Positions 36,209 through 42,666 of a stretch of DNA of 64,000 nt are shown here, piece after piece. The DNA is from an uncultured Alphaproteobacteria bacterium. GTDB lineage: Bacteria; Pseudomonadota; Alphaproteobacteria; HIMB59; GCA-002718135. The stretch covers positions 1-64,000 of the forward strand of contig CACFLO010000002.1 of the NCBI GenBank assembly GCA_902567135.1, given 5' to 3'. The notes under the pieces were generated by a model, which was not told where the DNA came from, searched no databases, and worked only from the letters and a program-made list of their open reading frames with translations. The number at the start of each line of letters is the position of its first letter. Position 1 is the stretch's first letter. Both the position numbers and the translations under genes were made by a program.

Positions 36209-36532
36209 ATGGCTGAAGGTACGCAACAACATCCCCTAAAAATATATTTTTATGTTTGGACACTTCTTTTTGTAGTAAGTGCATTATCATACTGGGTTGA
36301 TTGGTATGGATTCCAAAGTTATACTAGATGGGGCCTTATTTTATTTTTTATGCTTCTTAAAGCTGGTTTTATTTGTGCAATATTTATGCATATGTGGTGG
36401 GAACGACTTCCTATTATTGGTGCTATACTGGCGCCCTGTTTTGCGATTTTAGTTTTTGTTTTTATTATGTGGCATGAGTCCTATTGGACATTAGTAATAA
36501 GAAAAATCTATTTTGCTATTACTGGATCTTAA
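36209..36532 (+). CDS. Cytochrome c oxidase subunit IV (prokaryotic type)
   Basis: A 107-residue membrane protein with three spans and the family segment LLKAGFICAIFMHMWWE. ATG at 36209 follows a GAGG Shine-Dalgarno near 36197-36201 and gives the normal N-terminus; an upstream in-frame start would overlap the subunit III gene. It completes the set II-I-III-III'-IV and probably has a structural role. Confidence 0.82.
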   Translation: MAEGTQQHPLKIYFYVWTLLFVVSALSYWVDWYGFQSYTRWGLILFFMLLKAGFICAIFMHMWWERLPIIGAILAPCFAILVFVFIMWHESYWTLVIRKIYFAITGS

Positions 36533-36549
36533 GATCTACTGAGTTTTAG

Positions 36550-37443
36550 ATGACACAAAGAATACTATCAAATAATACTTTGCTTTTTAATATAAATAGC
36601 TTTTATCAATTAATGAAACCTAGGGTTATGTCTCTAGTTATTTTTACATGTGTTGTTGGTTTGATAGCTGCTCCAGTTCAAGTAGGTTTTATTTCTTCTG
36701 CTTTATCTTTATGTGCAGTTGCTTTAGGTGCTGGTGCTGCAGGTGCCTTAAACATGTGGTATGAGTCAGACTTAGATGCATTAATGAAGAGGACTTGTTT
36801 AAGGCCTATTCCAACTGGTAAAGTCTCTAAGAATCAAGCTTTGATTTTCGGTCTTACAACTTCATTTATTTCTGTAATTGCACTATATTATTTTTCTAAT
36901 TTATTATCAGCTGTTATGCTAGCCATAACAATTTTATTTTATGTAGTAATCTACACTATGTGGTTAAAAAAACTTACCCCACAAAATATTGTTATTGGTG
37001 GAGCAGCTGGTGCTTTCCCACCAATTATTGGTTGGACCATTGCCACAGGAAATATTACTCTAGAGCCTATTTTGTATTTCTTGATCATATTTTTTTGGAC
37101 ACCTTCGCATTTTTGGGCTTTAAGTTTGTATAAAACAGAAGACTACAATAATGCAAATATACCTATGCTGCCCGTTGTTGCAGGTATTAAAATAACTAAA
37201 GTAAATATATTTGTTTATGGCTTAATATTATATATTATATCTTTAACCCCATATTATTTTGGATACTTGGGACTCATATATTTTTCTACTTGTTTAATAT
37301 TAGGATCTTATTATGTATATTTATGTTACAAATTACTTATAGAAACTGTAGATGAAAATAAATTTGCAAAAAAAATATTTATATATTCAATTTTATATTT
37401 ATTTTTGATTTTTATCGCTATATTAATAGATGGTATAATTTAA
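36550..37443 (+). CDS. ctaB: Protohaem IX farnesyltransferase (haem O synthase)
   Basis: UbiA-superfamily prenyltransferase making haem O for the oxidase, 297 residues with about nine membrane spans. The first Asp motif is in NMWYESDLDALMKRT, followed by RPIPTGKVS; the second conserved block is FWTPSHFWALSLYKTEDYNNANIPMLPVV. It sits directly downstream of the oxidase subunits and shares one base with the next small gene. Confidence 0.95.
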   Translation: MTQRILSNNTLLFNINSFYQLMKPRVMSLVIFTCVVGLIAAPVQVGFISSALSLCAVALGAGAAGALNMWYESDLDALMKRTCLRPIPTGKVSKNQALIFGLTTSFISVIALYYFSNLLSAVMLAITILFYVVIYTMWLKKLTPQNIVIGGAAGAFPPIIGWTIATGNITLEPILYFLIIFFWTPSHFWALSLYKTEDYNNANIPMLPVVAGIKITKVNIFVYGLILYIISLTPYYFGYLGLIYFSTCLILGSYYVYLCYKLLIETVDENKFAKKIFIYSILYLFLIFIAILIDGII

Positions 37444-37637
37444 TGAATAAAGTATTTAGTTTATATATTATTTGCATAGCAACTCTAATGCCAAGTACAG
37501 TTTTCGCTAGATGTGCAATATGTTATACTCAGGGTTTATCAGGTGCGAGTATTGCTGTAATTGTTATAGTTTTATCTGCAATTTTTCTTTTCATCGCCAA
37601 TAAATTTTTACAAAAATTTTTAGAAAAATATAACTAA
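37443..37637 (+). CDS. Small membrane protein with CxxC motif, unknown function
   Basis: A 64-residue protein with a signal-peptide-like N-terminus (cleavage likely after STVFA), a short segment RCAICYTQG containing C-x2-C, then one transmembrane span and a basic tail. It overlaps the ctaB stop and so is translationally coupled to the oxidase operon. The Cys pair facing the periplasm could bind metal or take part in thiol exchange during oxidase assembly. I do not recognise the family. Confidence 0.65.
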   Translation: MNKVFSLYIICIATLMPSTVFARCAICYTQGLSGASIAVIVIVLSAIFLFIANKFLQKFLEKYN

Positions 37638-37652
37638 AGCTTCTTAACTGTT

Positions 37653-37784
37653 TTAATTTTCCTCTGAAGGTGAATTTTTGTTTCTTTTATCTGCTTTTAT
37701 CCAAACCCAGGTTATTAAAAAGTAGCAAAATAAATACATACCTAAAACAAGATATAGTAATAATGTTTCTGAAGTAAATTCCAT
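37653..37784 (-). CDS. Possible 43-residue CcmD-like single-span membrane protein
   Basis: A short minus-strand frame beginning MEFTSETLLLYLVLGMYLFC, continuing through a hydrophobic span with ITWVWIKADKR and ending in a charged tail. The layout (short acidic N-terminus, one span, basic stop-transfer) resembles small CcmD/CcoQ-type proteins, but there is no specific motif. It lies between the convergent end of the 64-residue gene and rsmE, filling most of an otherwise empty 194-base gap. Confidence 0.45.
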   Translation of the reverse strand: MEFTSETLLLYLVLGMYLFCYFLITWVWIKADKRNKNSPSEEN

Positions 37785-37831
37785 AATATATTTCTTTATA
37801 AATTAAATAATTTATTGATGATATAAAAATT

Positions 37832-38563
37832 TCACTCTGTTATTTGTTTTATACAAAATAAAGCTACTGTAATGGCAGTATCAGATCGCAATACAGTATT
37901 GCCAAGAGATACTGATACTACGTTATTATTTTTTAAAATTAGATCCTGTTCAGTTTCAGAGAAGCCGCCTTCAGGACCTATAAGAACTGACCATTTATTA
38001 GCAGTATGTTTTAAGGGAGTTATAGTTTCAATTATAGATTTTTTATCTGTATTTTTTTCATCACAATAAATTAACTTTCTATCTTTAGGCCAATTTTGTA
38101 ATAAAGATTTAAGATCTACTTCTTTTTCTATATTTGGGACATCTAATCTTTGAGATTGCTCCGAGGCCTCAATAGCATTTTGATGCAAGTTTTTTAAATT
38201 TATTTTTTTAAAATTTGTATATTCAGTAAAGCAAGGTATAATTTTTGACACACCTATTTCAGTTGCCTTTTGAATAGCTATACTCATTGGATTTTGTTTA
38301 ATAGGAGCAAATATTAACCATAGATCTGAAGAAGACTGCATTTTTTTTATATTTTCAATTACACGCAGTGCTGTATTTTCTCTACTTATAGAAATTACTT
38401 TCGAATTCCATTCCCCAGATATGCCATCAAATACATTAATTTCATCATTAATTTTTATTCGCATAACATTTTTCAGGAAATGATGTTGCTTATCTTTCAC
38501 ATAAATTATTAAATTAGATGATATTGATTTGCTAACAAAAATACGTGTTTTTGGTTTTTGCAT
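37832..38563 (-). CDS. rsmE: 16S rRNA (uracil-1498-N3)-methyltransferase RsmE
   Basis: SPOUT-class SAM methyltransferase, 243 residues. The N-terminal PUA-like domain (HHFLKNVMRIKINDEINVFDG) and the C-terminal knot domain with IGPEGGFSETEQDLI and SLGNTVLRSDTAITVAL are both clear. It is divergent from ogt with a 67-base gap. Confidence 0.93.
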   Translation of the reverse strand: MQKPKTRIFVSKSISSNLIIYVKDKQHHFLKNVMRIKINDEINVFDGISGEWNSKVISISRENTALRVIENIKKMQSSSDLWLIFAPIKQNPMSIAIQKATEIGVSKIIPCFTEYTNFKKINLKNLHQNAIEASEQSQRLDVPNIEKEVDLKSLLQNWPKDRKLIYCDEKNTDKKSIIETITPLKHTANKWSVLIGPEGGFSETEQDLILKNNNVVSVSLGNTVLRSDTAITVALFCIKQITE

Positions 38564-38630
38564 AATAAATAGCAGTATTATTATAAAAAAATATTATTAG
38601 TATATATTTTTTATATTAATATGCTTAATT

Positions 38631-39080
38631 ATGATTAAAGAACTATCTTTTAAGACAAAATTTGGATGGATTAATATTAGAGAAGTTAATGAACGAATAG
38701 TATCAATAAAATTTGGAAAAAAAAATAGTAAATCTAAGAGTAAAAATTTAATAAAAGTTAAAAATCAAATAAATGAATATATTAATGGGCGATTAAAAAA
38801 AATTAATTGTAATATTTTTTTAGAAGGAACCAATTTCCAAAAAAAAATTTGGCGCGAACTACAAAGAATTCCATATGGCAAAACGAAATCTTATGGTCAA
38901 ATTGCAAAAAAATTTAATACATCTCCCAGGTATGTTGGGAATGTATGTGGATTGAATCAGCATCTTTTAGTAGTCCCATGTCACCGTGTTGTTCGTTCTG
39001 ATGGAACTTTAGGTGGATTTTCTAGTATAGGTGGTATTAAGTTGAAAAAAAAGTTAATACACTTAGAAAATAATGAGTAA
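38631..39080 (+). CDS. ogt: Methylated-DNA--protein-cysteine methyltransferase
   Basis: Suicide DNA repair protein that takes the alkyl group from O6-methylguanine onto Cys117 in VVPCHRVV. It has 149 residues; the recognition helix PYGKTKSYGQIAKKF and RSDGTLGGF support the call. The segment just before the active site (GNVCGLNQHLLVVPCHRV) has Cys106 and Gln110 where many relatives have Ala and Pro. It overlaps the amidotransferase gene by 8 bases. Confidence 0.92.
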   Translation: MIKELSFKTKFGWINIREVNERIVSIKFGKKNSKSKSKNLIKVKNQINEYINGRLKKINCNIFLEGTNFQKKIWRELQRIPYGKTKSYGQIAKKFNTSPRYVGNVCGLNQHLLVVPCHRVVRSDGTLGGFSSIGGIKLKKKLIHLENNE

Positions 39081-39798
39081 AAACATCATAATACTGCAGC
39101 ATATTGATATAGAGACACCGGGATATATTCTCGATTTAATGAAAAAAGATAATTTTAATCTTACAACAATTGAGTTAGATGAAGGTGAAAAAATTCCAAG
39201 TGATATAGCTCAATTTGATGGAATGTTTTGTATGGGTGGACCAATGGATACCTGGATGGAGAAAGATTATCCTTGGCTAATTGATGAAAAGAAAAAAATT
39301 AAAGAATTTGTTGTTGATTTAGAAAAACCTTATTTAGGATTTTGTTTGGGATGTCAGTTGTTAGGTGAGATTGTTGGGGGTAATGTGGTCAAATCAGCAC
39401 CTCCTGAAATAGGTATTTTAGATATTAATATGAGTGATTCATATTCTAATGATCATTTATTTGGTAAATTTAATTCAACAATTAAAGCTTTGCAATGGCA
39501 TAGTTATGAAGTTCAAAATCTAGAATCAAATAATGATGTGACTTTATTAGGATCTTCACCAACAACAAAATACCAAATCTTTAAATATAAAAACCACGCA
39601 TATGGCATTCAATTTCATATAGAAATAAAAGGTAATACAGTGTCCGACTGGGCTTGTGTTCCAGAATACGAATCTGCACTTGAGGATAGCCTTGGCAAAG
39701 GAGCTCTTAAAAAATTTGATAAGATAGCACAAGAAAATATGAGTATGATGAACTTTAATGCTAAAACATTGTATAATAATTTTAAAAAAATCTTATAA
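39073..39798 (+). CDS. Class I glutamine amidotransferase (GMP synthase-like domain)
   Basis: A 241-residue stand-alone GATase1 domain. The nucleophile is Cys91 in GFCLGCQLLGE; the residue before Gln is Cys94 instead of the usual His. FCMGGPMDTW forms the oxyanion-side motif and YGIQFHIEI provides the catalytic His-x-Glu. It is followed by the ammonium transporter leader. The acceptor substrate is unknown, and such proteins often act on gamma-glutamyl compounds. Confidence 0.83.
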   Translation: MSKNIIILQHIDIETPGYILDLMKKDNFNLTTIELDEGEKIPSDIAQFDGMFCMGGPMDTWMEKDYPWLIDEKKKIKEFVVDLEKPYLGFCLGCQLLGEIVGGNVVKSAPPEIGILDINMSDSYSNDHLFGKFNSTIKALQWHSYEVQNLESNNDVTLLGSSPTTKYQIFKYKNHAYGIQFHIEIKGNTVSDWACVPEYESALEDSLGKGALKKFDKIAQENMSMMNFNAKTLYNNFKKIL

Positions 39799-39836
39799 AT
39801 AAATAAATTTCATATATTTAATAATCGCATAATTAC

Positions 39837-39855
39837 ATATGCATTTTTTGCATAT
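39837..39855 (+). other. Inverted repeat ATATGCA-N5-TGCATAT
   Basis: ATATGCA (39837-39843) and TGCATAT (39849-39855) form a perfect 7-base dyad with a T5 loop, followed by CTATTTTTC. It lies 38 bases after the amidotransferase stop. It may be a weak terminator for that gene, or an operator for amt; the TGCA half-sites resemble those of NtrC sites but the match is partial. Confidence 0.35.
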
Positions 39856-39910
39856 CTATTTTTCAAATTTTAAACTTACAAATTTTATTATTTTAATTAA
39901 ATATATAGTT

Positions 39911-39960
39911 ACGTTCATCATGTTTTACATGACGGAAGTAGGCGAAAGCTGAAGGAACGC
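39911..39960 (+). promoter_or_regulatory. Glutamine riboswitch (glnA RNA) aptamer, copy 1
   Basis: The segment has the glnA-RNA layout. P1 is CGTTC (39912-39916) with GAACG (39955-39959). P2 is TCATGT (39918-39923) with ACATGA (39927-39932). Then comes the conserved CGGAAGTA (39933-39940), a short P3 GGC-GAAA-GCT (39941-39950), and the conserved GAAGGAACGC (39951-39960). The invariant GGAAGTA and GAAGGAACGC blocks are those of the glutamine-binding aptamer known mainly from cyanobacteria and marine metagenomes. It lies in the leader of the ammonium transporter gene. Confidence 0.85.
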
Positions 39961-39976
39961 ATGCAAAGTTATTAAA

Positions 39977-40026
39977 TCGTTCAATCTGTGAAAACAGATC
40001 GGAAGTAGGTTAAACCGAAGGAACGC
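39977..40026 (+). promoter_or_regulatory. Glutamine riboswitch (glnA RNA) aptamer, copy 2
   Basis: A second complete copy, 16 bases after the first. P1 is CGTTC (39978-39982) with GAACG (40021-40025). P2 is ATCTGT (39984-39989) with ACAGAT (39994-39999) and a GAAA loop. The conserved CGGAAGTA occupies 40000-40007, P3 is GGT/ACC (40008-40016), and GAAGGAACGC is at 40017-40026. P2 and P3 differ from copy 1 in sequence but keep pairing, which is covariation within the window. A small hairpin (GGAAcTTA with TAAtTTCC, 40027-40046) follows. The expression platform between here and the amt start is not identified. Confidence 0.86.
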
Positions 40027-40111
40027 GGAACTTATTTTTAATTTCCATAGCTAAGCATGATTTAAGCAGGTCTCAGGTGAGTTCTGTTATAAAATTATTA
40101 TGGAGAATTAT

Positions 40112-41392
40112 ATGAATAAATATTCTTTTTTAGGTTTAATTTTGGGTTTTACTTTTATTTCTTCTACTGCTTTTGCAGCTGTTGATCCTGAAGTATCCTA
40201 TATTTTAAACACACTCTTATTTCTCATAGGTGGCTTTTTAGTCATGTGGATGGCAGCTGGTTTTGCTATGTTAGAGTCTGGACTAGTTACATCTAAAAGT
40301 GTTGCAACAATAGCTGCAAAAAATATTGGACTATATTCTATAGCAGGTTTGATGTTTTGGTTTATTGGATACAATTTAGCGTATGGTATACCAGAAGGAG
40401 GTTTTATCGGAACATTGCTTCCATGGAGTGATGCAAGCTCAATTGAAACTGGTTATTCGGATGGATCAGATTGGTTTTTCCAAATGGTATTTTGTGCAAC
40501 AACTTGCTCAATAGTATCAGGTACGATGGCTGAGAGAATTAAAATTTGGCCATTCTTTTTATTCTGTGCAATTTTAGCTGGCGTTATTTACCCAATTGAA
40601 ATGGGATGGCAGTGGGGTAAAGGTCATCTTTACACTGCTGGTTTTTCTGATTTTGCTGGTTCAACATTAGTTCATAGTGCAGGGGGTGCTGCGGCACTTG
40701 CAGGAGCAATACTTCTTGGTCCAAGACTTGGGAGATTTACTGACACAGGTGATCCTAAAGCAATGGAGCCTTTTGCTAGTTCTTCAATCCCTTTAGCAAC
40801 ACTAGGTGTATTTATTTTATGGCTAGGATGGTTTGGATTTAACGGTGCCTCACAATTAGCTTTAGGGTCTTTTGATGACTCAACTTCTGTCGCAACTATT
40901 TTTATTAACACTAATCTAGCCGCTTGTGCAGGTGTTATGGTTTGCGCTGCTGTGTCAAGATTAGCTGGTGGCAAAACTGATGTTGTGATGATGCTTAACG
41001 GTGCTTTAGGCGGACTTGTAGCTATTACTGCAGAGCCTCTTACACCTTCTCCTATAATGGCAATAATTATTGGTGGTATTGGAGGATTAGTTGTCTACTA
41101 CGGAACATTATTATTGATTAGATTTAAAATAGATGATGTTGTTGGAGCTATTCCAGTTCACGGTTTTGCAGGTATTTGGGGAACATTAGCAGTCCCACTT
41201 ACTAATTCTGCTACTAATTTTGGTTCTCAGCTCTATGGAATCTTATGGATTAACATTTTTGTTTTCGTGGTTGCCTTTGTTATTTGGTATCTAATGAAAA
41301 TTAGTTTTGGAATAAGAATAAGCGAAGAAGCAGAAAAGCTTGGAACTGATAAAGCTGAAGTTGGAGTAATGGCATATTCTATTAGAGATTGA
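40112..41392 (+). CDS. amt: Ammonium transporter
   Basis: Inner-membrane ammonium channel of the Amt/MEP/Rh family, 426 residues with a cleavable 22-residue signal peptide (STAFA cleavage) and about 11 spans. WMAAGFAMLESGLV, DWFFQMVFCATTCSIVSG, the pore His in LVHSAGGAAALAGA and the second His in IPVHGFAGIWG are all present. ATG at 40112 is preferred over 40100 because GGAG (40102-40105) precedes it and the signal peptide then begins MNKYSFLG. No glnK/PII gene is adjacent. The two glutamine aptamers upstream imply direct control by glutamine level. Confidence 0.95.
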   Translation: MNKYSFLGLILGFTFISSTAFAAVDPEVSYILNTLLFLIGGFLVMWMAAGFAMLESGLVTSKSVATIAAKNIGLYSIAGLMFWFIGYNLAYGIPEGGFIGTLLPWSDASSIETGYSDGSDWFFQMVFCATTCSIVSGTMAERIKIWPFFLFCAILAGVIYPIEMGWQWGKGHLYTAGFSDFAGSTLVHSAGGAAALAGAILLGPRLGRFTDTGDPKAMEPFASSSIPLATLGVFILWLGWFGFNGASQLALGSFDDSTSVATIFINTNLAACAGVMVCAAVSRLAGGKTDVVMMLNGALGGLVAITAEPLTPSPIMAIIIGGIGGLVVYYGTLLLIRFKIDDVVGAIPVHGFAGIWGTLAVPLTNSATNFGSQLYGILWINIFVFVVAFVIWYLMKISFGIRISEEAEKLGTDKAEVGVMAYSIRD

Positions 41393-41422
41393 AATTTAAT
41401 ATTTATGTCATAAATTTATAAT

Positions 41423-41447
41423 AGTAGAGGGGTTTATCTCCTCTACT
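41423..41447 (+). terminator. Strong hairpin after amt
   Basis: AGTAGAGGGG (41423-41432) pairs with CTCCTCTACT (41438-41447) over 10 positions (one G-T) around a TTTAT loop. It lies 31 bases past the amt stop and 15 before the next start. It lacks a T-run, so it may be a weak terminator or an mRNA-stabilising structure. Confidence 0.55.
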
Positions 41448-41462
41448 TAATGGGAATATTAT

Positions 41463-41822
41463 ATGAATTCAGAACAAATAATTAGACTTAATAAAGAAGC
41501 ATTATATTCTAGTTTGACTAGCAGTGATAAATTTGGCAGGTTTTTTAATAAATCAATTTTGCACTATGCAGCTATAATGGAGGTATTTTCCTACAACAAA
41601 TTAGAGGGAATTTCTTATGAAAAACTGTGCATAAATATTCCAAAATCACTAGGATCAAGATCAAGTATTCAAAATCTTCTTAATGAAGGTTTAGATCAAA
41701 AAATTATATTTAAAGTTGAGCACAAGAGAGATAAGAGGATAAAAAATTATTTTTTATCTGATGAATTCTATAACATGGTGCTTGATTGGATTAAGTTACA
41801 AAAAAAAATTTATAATAGTTAA
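41463..41822 (+). CDS. Winged-helix (MarR-like) DNA-binding protein
   Basis: A 119-residue protein whose central and C-terminal parts fit a winged helix-turn-helix: LGSRSSIQNLLNEGLDQKIIF as turn and recognition helix, then EHKRDKRIKNYFLSDE as a basic wing, and a final helix. A helical N-terminus could serve dimerisation. No ligand domain is seen. It follows amt after a hairpin and might respond to nitrogen state, but this is inference from position only. Confidence 0.6.
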   Translation: MNSEQIIRLNKEALYSSLTSSDKFGRFFNKSILHYAAIMEVFSYNKLEGISYEKLCINIPKSLGSRSSIQNLLNEGLDQKIIFKVEHKRDKRIKNYFLSDEFYNMVLDWIKLQKKIYNS

Positions 41823-41854
41823 TTAAAGTTATTTTATATAAAATAAGGAGAATT

Positions 41855-42046
41855 ATGAAAACAGTATTTATGATTGCAAAAAAAAAACATATCTTAAAAT
41901 ATGAGAGAAAAATGCCTGAAAAAGAAGTTTTAAAAATGAAATCTTTTGTCACAAACAAAGGTAATAAACTAGTAAAAACAGATAAGTTTAAAATAAAAAA
42001 GATATCAGAAAAAGATAAAGAAAGAATTTTTGAAATTATTTTATAA
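41855..42046 (+). CDS. Small basic protein, unknown function
   Basis: A 63-residue, very Lys-rich protein (about one third Lys) with no hydrophobic span, beginning MKTVFMIAKKKHILKYERKM. A good Shine-Dalgarno (AAGGAG, 41846-41851) stands at the right distance from the ATG. The stop abuts the convergent yqgE stop. Basic composition suggests nucleic-acid binding. No family recognised. Confidence 0.55.
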   Translation: MKTVFMIAKKKHILKYERKMPEKEVLKMKSFVTNKGNKLVKTDKFKIKKISEKDKERIFEIIL

Positions 42047-42598
42047 TTAGGCTCTTCCGGAAAATTGAGATAGTTTATTTGGATCAATGCCTAATAAGCT
42101 ATAAGCTTTGCTCCACTTATTTGAAACTTCTTCATCAAATAAAAATTTAGAATCAGCAGAAAGAGTCATCCAACTGTTGGCAAATATTTCCTTTTCTATT
42201 TGTCCTGGTCCCCATCCAGCATAGCCTAATGCAAATATACTATTTTCAGGACCTTTACCTTTTGATAAATCTTCAAAAAATTCAAGATTACTAGTTAATG
42301 CTACTCCTTTTCCAATAGATAGTGTCTCTTTTTGTAATACTTCGTCAGAGTGTAAGACAAAGCCCCTGCCTGTTTCAACAGGTCCACCGTATCGGATATA
42401 TAGTTTTTTACCACCTAAAGGTTTATCGATACCTAGTTGCTCCAATAAATCAGGATATAAATCATAATCAATTTTTTTATTTATTATTATTCCCATTGTC
42501 CCTTCAGACGAATGAGCACAAATGTAAATAACAGTTTTATAAAATCTCTCATCTTCAAGAGAGGGCATTGAAATTAATAGCTTTCCAGTTAAATTCAT
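42047..42598 (-). CDS. YqgE/AlgH family protein (DUF179)
   Basis: A 183-residue protein of the widespread UPF0301 family. N-terminal LTGKLLISMPSLEDERFYKTVIYICAHSSEGTMGIIINK and the later RYGGPVETGRGFVLHS and GYAGWGPGQIEKEI blocks are diagnostic. The molecular function is unsettled. It is divergent from the ScsB/DsbD-like gene with a 68-base gap carrying a strong inverted repeat. Confidence 0.9.
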   Translation of the reverse strand: MNLTGKLLISMPSLEDERFYKTVIYICAHSSEGTMGIIINKKIDYDLYPDLLEQLGIDKPLGGKKLYIRYGGPVETGRGFVLHSDEVLQKETLSIGKGVALTSNLEFFEDLSKGKGPENSIFALGYAGWGPGQIEKEIFANSWMTLSADSKFLFDEEVSNKWSKAYSLLGIDPNKLSQFSGRA

Positions 42599-42620
42599 AA
42601 TTATATATATTCGTATTATT

Positions 42621-42648
42621 TATAGTATTTCAATAGTGTAATACTATA
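42621..42648. promoter_or_regulatory. Inverted repeat TATAGTATT-N10-AATACTATA between divergent genes
   Basis: A perfect 9-base dyad, TATAGTATT (42621-42629) and AATACTATA (42640-42648), is centred midway in the 68-base gap between yqgE and the reductase gene. Spacing of half-sites (19 bases centre to centre) fits a dimeric regulator on one face of DNA. It could control both genes. No regulator gene is adjacent. Confidence 0.45.
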
Positions 42649-42666
42649 TATTAGAAATTAATTTAG

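Noticed and set aside
39837-39855. Definite NtrC site upstream of amt
   Set aside because: Only the TGCA cores match the known consensus, no sigma-54 promoter was seen, and a weak terminator is equally likely.
39961-39976. The gap between the two aptamer copies as part of a larger repeat or CRISPR
   Set aside because: Only two copies exist, the shared blocks are the aptamer core and the variable parts keep base pairing, so a structured RNA explains them better than a repeat array.
41791-42087. Hydrophobic minus-strand frame of 98 residues opposite the Lys-rich small protein
   Set aside because: It overlaps the ends of genes on both sides and has no ribosome site, while the plus-strand frame has a good AAGGAG. 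Lys-rich codons (AAA) read as Phe (TTT) on the other strand, which makes a false hydrophobic protein.
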